Of a stretch of 64,000 nt of DNA, positions 18,004 to 26,562 are shown piece after piece. The translations under genes and the position numbers were made by a program. The notes beneath the pieces were generated by a model. It saw only the letters and a program-made list of their open reading frames with translations, did no database searches and had not been told where the DNA came from. This DNA is from Pseudovibrio exalbescens (GTDB taxonomy: Bacteria > Pseudomonadota > Alphaproteobacteria > Rhizobiales > Stappiaceae). How positions within the stretch are numbered: the stretch's first letter is position 1; each line of letters begins with the position of its first letter. The DNA lies in NCBI RefSeq assembly GCF_028737195.1, contig NZ_JAQZAJ010000001.1, forward strand, positions 992,001 through 1,056,000, written 5' to 3'.

Positions 18004-19465
18004 TGCACCGCCTCAAGCTCTCTATGGGCGTTGGGCTCGCTGTTCCATCTGAAACGGTTTTCTGAAGTGCCGCTTCAAGCCATTCGGGCAGTTGATCTCC
18101 GCTGGCCAGCCCCGCAGGGTCGAGCCCATCAGTCATGAGAAAGAGACGCTCCCCGGGCTTCAGGAGATGCTCAACGCCCTCATACTCCTGATCTGCGGTA
18201 AGGCCAATCAATGGCCCTGAGATGGGAATTGGGTGCACACCTTCAGAGCTGGCAATGACCGGCTCCACGTGCCCGGCAGATGCCATGCGGATCAGGCCAT
18301 CGGGATAGCAATCAACCACTGCAAATGTGCAGAGCAGGCCAGAAAGGCCGATGTCTTCGTTCAGAATCCGGTTGACCTGCGTGATCAAGGCACCGCAACC
18401 GATCTGTGGATGCAAGGCATTGATCGTGCGCAGGATCGAGAGGAAGGCTACACTGCTGGCCTGCGCCACAATGCCATGCCCAACCATATCAACCAGAATG
18501 ATCCGCTGGCTGCCTTCCCTTTCATGAATGATGAGAGCGTCTCCCGAGCCGGTGTCGGTACTGGCCGTAAGCCGCTCCACCTTGAAGCCCTTGAGGCGAT
18601 GAACGATCTGGTGCTCTGCACGCAAATCGCGGGCTATGGCTTCGAAATGGCGCATCAATGCAGCCTGTTGGCGCAAAGTACGGCGAAAGGCGTGCCTTAC
18701 CAATCGGTTGAGCTGAACAGGTGATACAGGCTTGGTAATGACGCCCTCCACCCCGTGGTCCTCAAGCCGCATCTTGAGGTCTGGATCTCGGTCACCGGTG
18801 ATGACAAGAACCGGCGCTGGCAAGCGTTTGCTGTCCCGTTCCAAAAGGGAGATGATGCTCTCACCTGTTCCATCATCAAGGTGATAATCGGTGAGGATAA
18901 GATCGACAGGTGTTTCCGAGGCCTTTCGAAACGCCTCATCCAGAGACGTTGCGACAACGCTCTTGAAATTTGAGCCCAAGAAGGCGGCATAGGATTGAGC
19001 CAGCGTGGGATCATCATCCACGACCAGAACGGTAGGACGACGGTCCATAAGGTTGCGGCTGATGGTCAGAAGATTGGGTGTGCGGCGTTCCACATCGCCC
19101 ACCTGATAGGCGATGCCCTCCACCATATCCTTGATGAGCGCAAGTCCCCGGCCGCTCTCCATGGCCCATGGGTCTTCGCAGAGTGATGGGCTTGGACCGC
19201 TGGCAACCATGTCCGGATAAGGCGTTCCATCGTCTGCGATTGTCATGACCAGCGTTGCGCCCTGAAGGTCGATGGAAGCTTCGATTTGAACGGGCGGCTG
19301 GGCCGGATGCTTGACCAGGTTTGCGCCCCATTCTGACCAGACCAGTTGCAGGTCCTCTGAAACAGCATTTGGAATGGCCAGCGCCGACAAACGCTGCCGC
19401 AGGCGCTTGCGCAAGTTGGACACGCCGTCCAATGTGGCTGGGCTATGGGCCTTGAACAGGTTCAT
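17924..19465 (-). CDS. HATPase-REC-SpoIIE phosphatase fusion (partner-switching regulator)
   Basis: A 513-residue cytoplasmic protein with three signalling domains. Residues 1-138 form an anti-sigma-type HATPase: N box SEWGANLVKH, ADDG at 77-80 and GRGLALIKDM at 105. Residues 143-262 form a receiver domain with D150-D152, phospho-acceptor D193 in ILTDYHLDD, and K245. Residues 295-510 form a PPM/SpoIIE serine phosphatase with SGDAL (307), DMVGHG (326), MTDG (444) and EDDW (497). Such proteins dephosphorylate, and may also phosphorylate, STAS-domain antagonists. Pseudomonas HsbR is a known protein with the same modules in another order. A STAS protein is encoded at 40258 in the same EPS locus. 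The gene follows the GT2 gene by 12 bases, so the two are cotranscribed. Confidence 0.88.
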   Translation of the reverse strand: MNLFKAHSPATLDGVSNLRKRLRQRLSALAIPNAVSEDLQLVWSEWGANLVKHPAQPPVQIEASIDLQGATLVMTIADDGTPYPDMVASGPSPSLCEDPWAMESGRGLALIKDMVEGIAYQVGDVERRTPNLLTISRNLMDRRPTVLVVDDDPTLAQSYAAFLGSNFKSVVATSLDEAFRKASETPVDLILTDYHLDDGTGESIISLLERDSKRLPAPVLVITGDRDPDLKMRLEDHGVEGVITKPVSPVQLNRLVRHAFRRTLRQQAALMRHFEAIARDLRAEHQIVHRLKGFKVERLTASTDTGSGDALIIHEREGSQRIILVDMVGHGIVAQASSVAFLSILRTINALHPQIGCGALITQVNRILNEDIGLSGLLCTFAVVDCYPDGLIRMASAGHVEPVIASSEGVHPIPISGPLIGLTADQEYEGVEHLLKPGERLFLMTDGLDPAGLASGDQLPEWLEAALQKTVSDGTASPTPIESLRRCISEALGPELEDDWTLVSICRETPPEP

Positions 19466-19477
19466 TGAAGCCTCCCC

Positions 19478-20407
19478 TCAAGCGCTTTTGGAAACAAGCA
19501 AAGCCTTGGCGTCCGACAAAACGGCATGTAGCGTGCGCTTGTCCGGGTTCAGCATGGCGGCTTTGATATGGGTTCTCAAGGCAGCTGACGGGTTGCCTTC
19601 TTCCAGCTCCTTTTCAGCTGTGGCCACTAAAATGTTGGCGCGAGCCTTTTTCAAGGCCGCCTGCACGGCGGGGGATGCGTTGTCTTCGTAGCGTGCGATG
19701 ATTGTGTTCATGGCATCAATGCGTGCCTGCCGTTTTTGGGTCTCGCTTCCGGGACGCATCAGGTAGTCCATGGTCACCGTTCCACTGATGCCTACGGCGC
19801 CCTTTTCCGCCAGCTTCAACCAAAGGTCCCAATCTTCAGCGGATGGTAACGCTGTTGCAAATCCATTTGCGTATCGCAAAGCTTCTGTTTTTGCGACGAC
19901 TGAAGAGGTGCCGACGATGTTGGTCGACAGCAGCGCAGCCAGAGGGTCCTGAAGCAGTTGATAGTGTTCTTCAGGGCGCGCATTCAAATGGCCCTGCCAG
20001 AATTCGAAGCAGGTACCAAGGTCCTCCCCAGCCATGCCCACGTGGCGATAATCAGTGAAACTGAACAGTGCATTGGGCTGTTCAAAGTGCCAGCGCATCT
20101 GCTCTGCGAGCTTGCCGGGATACCAGATGTCGTCTGCATCCAAAAAGGCAACGTGGCTGTACCGGGCCTTGGAGATGGCAAGATTCCGCGCACTTGCAGG
20201 GCCTTTCGCTGGCCCTTGAAGGGCGACGAGCTCATCGCAGTCTACGGCAAGCCGGGAGAGCCACTCGCCTGTGCCATCTGTTGAACCGTCGTCGACCACG
20301 ATCAATTCAAGGGGCTGAAATGCCTGCTCGATAACACTGCGGATGGCTTCCTTCAGATACGGCAGACAATCTCTTGTCGGGATCACAACCGAACACCCCG
20401 GCTCCAT
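19478..20407 (-). CDS. Glycosyltransferase family 2 (EPS locus)
   Basis: A 309-residue GT-A fold enzyme. It has the N-terminal CSVVIPTRDCLPYLKEAIRS, the UDP-binding VVDDGSTDGT at about 37-46 and the metal-binding FLDADD near residue 95. It probably adds one sugar to the lipid-linked repeat unit on the cytoplasmic side. AGGAG lies 7 bases before the ATG at 20407. The C-terminal 80 residues are helical and charged (KKARANILVATAEKELEEG). It is first in a two-gene operon with the SpoIIE-type regulator, an unusual pairing of an EPS enzyme with a phosphatase, and is divergent from the main EPS operon. Confidence 0.88.
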   Translation of the reverse strand: MEPGCSVVIPTRDCLPYLKEAIRSVIEQAFQPLELIVVDDGSTDGTGEWLSRLAVDCDELVALQGPAKGPASARNLAISKARYSHVAFLDADDIWYPGKLAEQMRWHFEQPNALFSFTDYRHVGMAGEDLGTCFEFWQGHLNARPEEHYQLLQDPLAALLSTNIVGTSSVVAKTEALRYANGFATALPSAEDWDLWLKLAEKGAVGISGTVTMDYLMRPGSETQKRQARIDAMNTIIARYEDNASPAVQAALKKARANILVATAEKELEEGNPSAALRTHIKAAMLNPDKRTLHAVLSDAKALLVSKSA

Positions 20408-20448
20408 GGCACACTCCTGATTTTTTATCGAGCTCGAAAGCGATGGGT

Positions 20449-20464
20449 TGGCATCGAGCTTGCT
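20449..20464 (+). promoter_or_regulatory. Sigma-54 (-24/-12) promoter of the main EPS operon
   Basis: TTGGCAT (20448-20454), 5 bases, TTGCT (20460-20464): one mismatch to the TGGCAC-N5-TTGCW consensus and ten bases between GG and GC. The predicted start of transcription is near 20475, about 95 bases before the GTG at 20571. Confidence 0.68.
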
Positions 20465-20481
20465 GCTTCAAGGCAAGCTTT

Positions 20482-20497
20482 GCAGGTTCTGAGCCAA
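20482..20497 (-). promoter_or_regulatory. Possible weak sigma-54 promoter for the GT2/phosphatase operon
   Basis: On the minus strand the sequence reads TTGGCTC-N5-CTGC, with two mismatches to consensus but correct GG-N10-GC spacing. It would start a leftward transcript near 20471, facing the rightward promoter at 20449. The match is only suggestive. Confidence 0.35.
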
Positions 20498-20570
20498 TTC
20501 TAATCCCCGACATTACAGGGAGTTCGAGGCCAAGACCGCGCGAGATAACAACAAAAAAGGACGCGCCCTC

Positions 20571-21755
20571 GTGAAAACCATTGGATATGTGCTGGCTGAT
20601 TTTCCGGTTTTTTCCGAGACATTTGTTGGAAACGAAATCAGGGCCATGCAGGAACAGGGGCACCGGGTTGTGCCCATCGTGCTGCGCCGTACCGATGGCC
20701 CAGCGCAATCCGCCGACCTGAAACTGAAAGAGATTGCCCACTACCTGCCGGAGCACAGTGATTTTTCAGCGCTGAAAGCGCTGCCGTCCTTGTCCAGCTC
20801 CTTCCTTTCCGCGTTGCAATTCTGCCGCCAACAAACCGGCTTGCCGGTCTACTCGCTGCTGGGCAATGCTATGAAGATTGCAAGTATTGCCAGACAGGAA
20901 GGGATTGAGCACTTTCATGCGCATTTCGCCGGACCAGCTGCAGCCCATGCCATCGTCGCCGCGCGGTTGATGCGGGTAAGCTGCTCGTTCGTATGCCATG
21001 GACACGACGTCTACTCAGAAGCAATTGATCTGCCAGAGAAGCTTGAAGCTGCGGACTTTGTGGTCGCTGTTTGCAACGACATGGCAGAAGACCTGCACAC
21101 CTTGTGCCCGGAAGCGGAAATCTCCATCGTCCCTTGTGGGATAGATCCGACCCGTTTCCGCCCCCGCCTGAACGGCGGCGACAATGGCCGACTGCTTTTC
21201 ATCGGGCGATTGGTGGAGCAGAAAGGCATCGATGACCTTTTTACCGCGCTCCATGAAATGGGCGATGCCATGCCCCCCGTCGACATTGTGGGAGACGGCC
21301 CTTTGAAGCAAAGGCTCCAAGCGCAGGCGATCAAGTTTGAGCTGGAGAAGAAAGGGCTCGCGTTTTTGGGGCCCAAACCTGCGGAGTGGCTGACGGAAAA
21401 CGGACCTCACTACAAAGCTCTGGTCGCGCCCTTCAAGGTCGCTCCGGACAAATCCCGCGATTCCGGACCCCTTGTTGCCAAGGAAGCCATGGCCATGGCG
21501 CTTCCGGTGATCACCACTGACTTCATGGGCATGAAAGAGACGATTACTCCCGAGTGCGGCTACAAAGTGCCCCCCGGCAATCCCCAGGCATTGCAGGCAG
21601 CGCTGGAAGCGTTTCTCGCGCTTTCTCCAGAAAACCAAGAGGAAATGGGGGCGGCGGGGCGGCGCCGGGTTTGTGAGACCTTCACATTGCAAAACCAAGC
21701 CAGAGCGCTTTCCAACCTCGTGGAAGCGGCCATACCGCACCGAAAGGCCGCCTGA
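20571..21755 (+). CDS. Glycosyltransferase family 4, WcaL/AmsK-like (EPS locus)
   Basis: A 394-residue GT4 enzyme. The opening ADFPVFSETFVGNEI is typical of the WcaL/AmsK/ExoL-like exopolysaccharide glycosyltransferases. The middle has HFHAHFAGPAAAHA, CHGHDVY and PCGIDPTRF. The donor-binding half begins at LLFIGRLVEQKGIDDL and contains the acidic KEAMAMALPVITTD. The start is a GTG at 20571 with AAAAAAGGA about 10 bases upstream. It opens the long plus-strand EPS operon, driven by the sigma-54-type promoter at 20449, and is followed after 3 bases by the flippase gene. Confidence 0.88.
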   Translation: MKTIGYVLADFPVFSETFVGNEIRAMQEQGHRVVPIVLRRTDGPAQSADLKLKEIAHYLPEHSDFSALKALPSLSSSFLSALQFCRQQTGLPVYSLLGNAMKIASIARQEGIEHFHAHFAGPAAAHAIVAARLMRVSCSFVCHGHDVYSEAIDLPEKLEAADFVVAVCNDMAEDLHTLCPEAEISIVPCGIDPTRFRPRLNGGDNGRLLFIGRLVEQKGIDDLFTALHEMGDAMPPVDIVGDGPLKQRLQAQAIKFELEKKGLAFLGPKPAEWLTENGPHYKALVAPFKVAPDKSRDSGPLVAKEAMAMALPVITTDFMGMKETITPECGYKVPPGNPQALQAALEAFLALSPENQEEMGAAGRRRVCETFTLQNQARALSNLVEAAIPHRKAA

Positions 21756-21758
21756 CGC

Positions 21759-23174
21759 ATGAACCTGAAGAGCTTGCTCCATGCCTGGCCCTATGTGGCC
21801 AGCATTGTTCTGACCAAGGGCCTTGCGGTTATTACCATTCCCGTGCTGACCCGATACATGGCAGCGGAGGATGTGGGCTATCTGGATGTAGCCGCGTCCT
21901 TGCTGGAGTTCATTGGTCTGGTGTTTGCCATGGGGCTGGCGGACACGCTGTTTCGGTTCTCCGGCACCCAGCGCACGGAAGCTGAACGCAACCGAGAAGC
22001 TGCTGTGATTACCGGCAGCGCGTTGGTGCTGGCACTGTTCTTTGGCGTTCTGGTGCAGCTGTTCATGCCGCTGGTGATTGGCGCATGGGATCTGCCCATC
22101 AACGAATGGGCGCTGCGCTTGAGCATTTTGGGCGCCACTCTTGGCGGGCTCATCGAGCTGCCGCTGGCGTGGCTGCGGCTTGGTAACAAGCCCAAGCTCT
22201 TCCTGATTTTCACGGCCTCTCGCGGTGTGTTGCAAGCGCTGACCATGGTGGTCTTGCTGATGAACGGGTATGGCATTGACGCCATCCTGATCGCAAACGG
22301 CAGCATTGACGTTGTACTGGCGATGAGCTTGCTCGCGCTCCAAGTTTCGCGCACCGGCATTGGTTTCTCCCGCCAAGGTTTTGAGCGCACGGTGAAGTTC
22401 GGCTTGCCCTTGGTTGGAGGCGCGCTGGCCATGTTCGCGCTTGGCTCCTGCGACCGCTGGTTCCTCGTGACGGCCATTTCGCCGGAAACACTGGCTCACT
22501 ATTCAATTGCCGTTAAACTGTCGCTGGCCGCGCCGCTTCTGCTACAGCCCTTTGGCTTGTGGTGGTATGCAAAACGCATTGCGGTTCTGGAAGAAAGCAA
22601 CGGTCTTGCCCACTCCGCTGACGTGGTGCTGCTTGGCTACTGGGTGCTTGTGGTTGGGGCGCTGGGGACCGCCCTTGCAGCGCCGATTTTCATTGCGTGG
22701 CTGTTGCCCGCCTCATACCTGCCTGCCATTGCTTATGTGCCGTGGCTTGTACTGTGCTTTTCGCTGAATGAGCTCTGCTCTTTGCTCAATGTTGGAACGT
22801 ACCGCGCCCAGCATGGCTTTTATGTGCTCGGGGTGAATGCTGTTGGCGGGGCTGCAGCCGTTCTCGGCTATTGGCTGCTTGCGCCGTCCCATGGTGTTGC
22901 CGGTGCGATTTTTGCAACGCTGGTGGGCCATGGCCTGCGGCTTCTGCTGTTTCTAGGGTTGTTTCACCGGAAGGCCCCAATCCCCTATCGTCTGCCTCAG
23001 ATGGCCGTGTTTACGGGGCTTGCCGTCCTCGCGGTGGCGGGCCAGCCGCTCAGCGTTTCTTTGCTCTGGCAGTTTGCCTATGCCATCGCGGCGGGTCTGA
23101 TCATGCTGGCGGCAGGGTATGGCGTCATGTCCCGTCTGAAATCCCGTGGTGCATTGGCGCCGGTGGAGGCCTGA
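21759..23174 (+). CDS. Wzx-type polysaccharide flippase
   Basis: A 471-residue protein with about 12-14 membrane segments of the polysaccharide transporter (MOP) superfamily. It begins AWPYVASIVLTKGLAVITIPVLTRYM, the usual first two helices of Wzx proteins, and has RFSGTQRTEAERNREAA in the first cytoplasmic loop. Its role would be to flip undecaprenyl-linked repeat units across the inner membrane. The start codon is 3 bases after the preceding GT4 stop and the next gene begins 3 bases after its own stop, so translation is probably coupled. Confidence 0.87.
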   Translation: MNLKSLLHAWPYVASIVLTKGLAVITIPVLTRYMAAEDVGYLDVAASLLEFIGLVFAMGLADTLFRFSGTQRTEAERNREAAVITGSALVLALFFGVLVQLFMPLVIGAWDLPINEWALRLSILGATLGGLIELPLAWLRLGNKPKLFLIFTASRGVLQALTMVVLLMNGYGIDAILIANGSIDVVLAMSLLALQVSRTGIGFSRQGFERTVKFGLPLVGGALAMFALGSCDRWFLVTAISPETLAHYSIAVKLSLAAPLLLQPFGLWWYAKRIAVLEESNGLAHSADVVLLGYWVLVVGALGTALAAPIFIAWLLPASYLPAIAYVPWLVLCFSLNELCSLLNVGTYRAQHGFYVLGVNAVGGAAAVLGYWLLAPSHGVAGAIFATLVGHGLRLLLFLGLFHRKAPIPYRLPQMAVFTGLAVLAVAGQPLSVSLLWQFAYAIAAGLIMLAAGYGVMSRLKSRGALAPVEA

Positions 23175-23177
23175 GCC

Positions 23178-24689
23178 ATGACGGACCTGAGCCAACTGTC
23201 CACCAAGAACAAAGCCCACCACCATGTGCTTATTGCGGCTCTTGCCTCTTTAGGGGTGGGGCTGGCTATTCTCAATCCGCTGCACCCCCTGCTGATTGTC
23301 GTTGTGGCAATCCTGCCCATCGGGGCGGTGATTGCCTTCAAGAACCTGTTCTATCTTTGCCTTGGGTTCGTGGTGTTCTCGTTCTTCCGCATCCACGAAG
23401 TGTTTCCGTTTCTGATGCCGTTTCGCATTCCCATCCTGTTGGCGCTGCCAACTCTCGGGGTGCTGTGCTGGCAGCTTTTTTGCGCCAAGTCGCTGAAACC
23501 ATTCTGGAACAGAGATCTGACCGCGTTTGCCGTGTTCTTTGGCCTTGTCACGCTGGGTCTGGCGCTGGCCATGAACCGATCACTGGCGTTTTCCTATTAC
23601 ACCGCCACCTACATCAAGATCGGCATCATGGTGCTGGCGATTGCGTGGATCGTTCGAAAGCCTGAGGATTTTGCCACCGCTTGCCGGGTCTTTGTGATTG
23701 CAGGCATAGCGGTGGCGCTGGTGACAATCTCGCGCAAACTGCAGGGCATCGGCCTGGTGGAAGGGAGCCGTGTGACAATTGGCCGAGACTACGGTTCTGT
23801 CTTGGGTGACCCCAACGACCTGTCGCTGGTGCTGCTGTTCCCTTTGAGCTTTGCAACAGCGCTTGCCATCATTCGCCCCACAAAGCTGGACCGTCTTTTG
23901 GGCATTGTCGCCACCCTCTGCATTTGCTGGGCTATCGTTGCAACGCAAAGCCGTGGCGGGTTGCTTGGCATCGTTTCCGTGCTTGGCATCGGGGGAACCC
24001 GTGTGATCAAGAACAAGTTCGTTCTTGCGGGCATCGGTGCCGTTGGGCTGGCGGCCCTTATGGTGATGGCAGGCATTGCCGACCGGCAATCGGGCGGCGC
24101 TGCAGAGAGCGGCATTGATGAAAGTGCCATGGGCCGCATTTACGCATGGCAAGCGGCGGTGAACATGGCTCTGGCGCGCCCCTTGAATGGGGTTGGGCTA
24201 GATAACTTTGTTGCCAACTACTTCTACTTCACGCCGCACTGGACCGGCATGGCAAAGGCCGTGCACTCCACTTGGCTGGGCGTTTTGGGTGAAACGGGGT
24301 TTCCGGGTCTCATCGCGTTCGTAACCATGGTGGTGCTGATGGTGCTGACCAACCGGGAGTCGAGCCGAATTCTGGATGCTCACAACGCCCCGGCCAGCAC
24401 ACGCGCCACGGCGCTGGCACTCATTGGTGGGATTACCGGCTTTTGCATTTCCGGCACCTTCCTGACCCAAGGCTTTACCTGGCCGATCTACATCCTTCTG
24501 TCGCTCACCGTGGCCTTGTCCCGCTATGCCAAGGAGCTTGAACCCCCGGCAATTCAAGGAGCGTCGCCGGACGCGTCGCAAGTGGAAGATTCACCCTTTG
24601 CTCATAGGCTGAGAGCACGCAGCCCAAGATCCCGACCTCGCGTCAAAGTGCTGGAGGGAACCAACGATAACAACAGGATGGGGCGATGA
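23178..24689 (+). CDS. O-antigen ligase/Wzy-like polysaccharide polymerase
   Basis: A 503-residue membrane protein with roughly eleven hydrophobic segments and one large periplasmic loop (about 300-385) containing GRIYAWQAAVNMALARPLNG and the H-rich NYFYFTPHWTGMAKAVHSTWLGVLGETG. TQSRGGLLGI near residue 256 is the family hallmark (PF04932). Next to a Wzx gene this is most likely the Wzy polymerase that joins repeat units in the periplasm, rather than an LPS ligase. The C-terminal 50 residues are cytoplasmic and basic. The stop codon overlaps the start of the acyltransferase gene by 4 bases. Confidence 0.86.
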   Translation: MTDLSQLSTKNKAHHHVLIAALASLGVGLAILNPLHPLLIVVVAILPIGAVIAFKNLFYLCLGFVVFSFFRIHEVFPFLMPFRIPILLALPTLGVLCWQLFCAKSLKPFWNRDLTAFAVFFGLVTLGLALAMNRSLAFSYYTATYIKIGIMVLAIAWIVRKPEDFATACRVFVIAGIAVALVTISRKLQGIGLVEGSRVTIGRDYGSVLGDPNDLSLVLLFPLSFATALAIIRPTKLDRLLGIVATLCICWAIVATQSRGGLLGIVSVLGIGGTRVIKNKFVLAGIGAVGLAALMVMAGIADRQSGGAAESGIDESAMGRIYAWQAAVNMALARPLNGVGLDNFVANYFYFTPHWTGMAKAVHSTWLGVLGETGFPGLIAFVTMVVLMVLTNRESSRILDAHNAPASTRATALALIGGITGFCISGTFLTQGFTWPIYILLSLTVALSRYAKELEPPAIQGASPDASQVEDSPFAHRLRARSPRSRPRVKVLEGTNDNNRMGR

Positions 24690-25426
24690 CAGCAGTGAAC
24701 AAACTCAAAGGGTGGATCAAGCGTCAGGACACCCCAACCACCAAGTGGCTTTACAAGACCTTGAAGCAGGTACGCAGTGCGTCATTTCCGGTGATCCCTG
24801 GTTTTCACGGCGCGCTCTACACCATCAGCCGCGGGATCAAAGGGGTTTTCTTGAACCTTGTGCGCGTGTGTTGGACCACGCCCCTCTTTCAAAGCCAGCT
24901 CGAAAGACCTTGCAAACAGCTCTACATCTTTGGTGGCATGCCGTTGGTGATCGGCCCGCTGAAGATGGCGTTTGGTGATGATGTGCGCCTTTCCGGCCAA
25001 ACCACCTTCACTGGCCGGTCCGACGCTGAAAGCACGCCGGAACTCAAGGTGGGCAGCCACATAGATATCGGCTGGCAGTGCACTTTCGCGGTGGGAACGC
25101 GCATTGAACTTCAAGACAATGTGCGCCTTTCAGAACGGTGCTTCCTTGCTGGATATCCCGGCCACCCCTTGGATCCTGCGGACCGCGCTGCAGGCCTTCC
25201 TGCGACCCCTGATCAGGTGGGTGACATCATTGTGGAAGAAGGTGCCTGGCTGTGCTTTGGCACCATCGTGCTGGCCGGGGTACGCATCGGCGCGGGCTCC
25301 GTGGTCGCAGCAGGAAGCGTGGTGACCAAAGACATTCCTCCGGGCGTCTTGGCCGCAGGGTCCCCAGCCCGTGTGATCCGTCCGATCCACGCTGATGTGG
25401 AGGTGGCAAAATCCCATGCCCTCTGA
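24686..25426 (+). CDS. Hexapeptide-repeat (LbH) acyltransferase
   Basis: A 246-residue protein with a left-handed beta-helix in its C-terminal half: repeated I/V-G-x-x hexads such as IDIGWQCTFAVGTRIEL, VEEGAWLCFGTIVLAGVRIGAGSVVAAGSVV and DIPPGVLAAGSPARVI. The last is the typical end of WbbJ/CysE-like O-acetyltransferases. It probably decorates the EPS repeat unit with acetyl or a similar group. The N-terminal 80 residues are basic and hydrophobic and may bind the membrane. The gene overlaps the preceding polymerase gene by 4 bases and the following glycosyltransferase gene by 11. Confidence 0.85.
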   Translation: MTAVNKLKGWIKRQDTPTTKWLYKTLKQVRSASFPVIPGFHGALYTISRGIKGVFLNLVRVCWTTPLFQSQLERPCKQLYIFGGMPLVIGPLKMAFGDDVRLSGQTTFTGRSDAESTPELKVGSHIDIGWQCTFAVGTRIELQDNVRLSERCFLAGYPGHPLDPADRAAGLPATPDQVGDIIVEEGAWLCFGTIVLAGVRIGAGSVVAAGSVVTKDIPPGVLAAGSPARVIRPIHADVEVAKSHAL

Positions 25427-26549
25427 TCTCGTGGTCTTTGGTGAGGACTGGGGCCGACACCCTTCCTCCACCCAGCATCTGATTTCGCGCCTTTCTGACG
25501 ACTGGCAGGTGGTGTGGGTGAACTCCATTGGCCTGCGCCGTCCGCGCCTCAGCTTTCGAGACCTGAAACGGGTGACCGAGAAGCTGGGCAGCATTCTTTC
25601 TCGGCCCAAAAGGATGAACGGAACAGCCACCGCTTTGGTGCCTGCAAACATTCATGTTCACGCGCCAACAGCCATACCTTGGCCAGGCAGCAGGTTGGCT
25701 GCATGTGCCAACCGGCGTTTGCTTGCCCGTCAGGTCACCAGTTGGATGCGAGAAGACGGAGTGAAACGACCGATCCTCTGGACTTCCTTGCCGACCGCCG
25801 TTGTAGCTCTTGGCGAGTTTGAAGAACGGGCCGTGGTTTACTATTGCGGTGATGATTTCTCGTCGCTCGCAGGTGTCGACCATAAACCCGTCGCGGCCAT
25901 GGAGCGACAGCTTGTCAAAAAGGCTGACCTGATTGTTGCCGCAAGCCAGCACCTGGCGGACCGGTTTCCTGCTGAAAAGACGCTCTATCTGCCACACGGG
26001 GTGGACTATGATCTGTTCGCAAAACCGGCTGACAGGCCCAGTGACCTGCCGCAGACCGGCCCGATTGCGGGGTTTTATGGCTCCATTGCCGACTGGGTGG
26101 ACGTTGCCATGCTGTGCGAGGCCGCGATCCAATGTCCTGACTGGCATTTCGTCCTGATTGGGGCCGTTGAGACAGACATCTCCTTGCTGGAAAAACACGG
26201 CAACATCCACTTCTTGGGGCGTCGCCCCCATGACCTGCTGCCGGGCTATGTCCAACATTTTGATGCAGCGCTGTTACCCTTCAAAGACACCGAGCAGATC
26301 CGCAACTGCAATCCGCTGAAGCTGAGAGAATACCTTGCGGCGGGCACGCCAATCATCACCACGCGGTTTCCGGCGATGGAGCCTTATGCCCCTCTCCTGA
26401 CAGTCCTTGAGACCGGCGAACCGCTGGCCCATGCCCTGAACTTTGCCTTGAACGACAAACAGCGCAACAGCGTGCGCCGCGAGGTGGTTCGTCCGGAATC
26501 CTGGTCGAGCCGGGCGGCGCAGCTGGAAGCGGCTTTGAAGAGCTTATAG
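25416..26549 (+). CDS. GT-B type glycosyltransferase (EPS locus)
   Basis: A 377-residue glycosyltransferase resembling the rhizobial TuaH-like enzymes that begin with a short DLVVFGEDWGRHPSSTQHL strand. The donor half contains LPHGVDYDLF, AGFYGSIADWVD and LPFKDTEQIRNCNPLKLREYLAAGTPIITT, where PLKLREYLAAG is the usual nucleotide-sugar contact. The frame opens at 25395. The ATG at 25416 was chosen because GGAGGTG lies about 11 bases before it. It starts inside the acyltransferase gene, so it is part of the same operon. The sugar donor is unknown. Confidence 0.84.
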   Translation: MPSDLVVFGEDWGRHPSSTQHLISRLSDDWQVVWVNSIGLRRPRLSFRDLKRVTEKLGSILSRPKRMNGTATALVPANIHVHAPTAIPWPGSRLAACANRRLLARQVTSWMREDGVKRPILWTSLPTAVVALGEFEERAVVYYCGDDFSSLAGVDHKPVAAMERQLVKKADLIVAASQHLADRFPAEKTLYLPHGVDYDLFAKPADRPSDLPQTGPIAGFYGSIADWVDVAMLCEAAIQCPDWHFVLIGAVETDISLLEKHGNIHFLGRRPHDLLPGYVQHFDAALLPFKDTEQIRNCNPLKLREYLAAGTPIITTRFPAMEPYAPLLTVLETGEPLAHALNFALNDKQRNSVRREVVRPESWSSRAAQLEAALKSL

Positions 26550-26562
26550 GCGAGAGGTAGTC

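Noticed and set aside
21015-22499. 494-codon minus-strand open frame
   Set aside because: It is antisense to the GT4 and flippase genes, with low-complexity composition and no motif.
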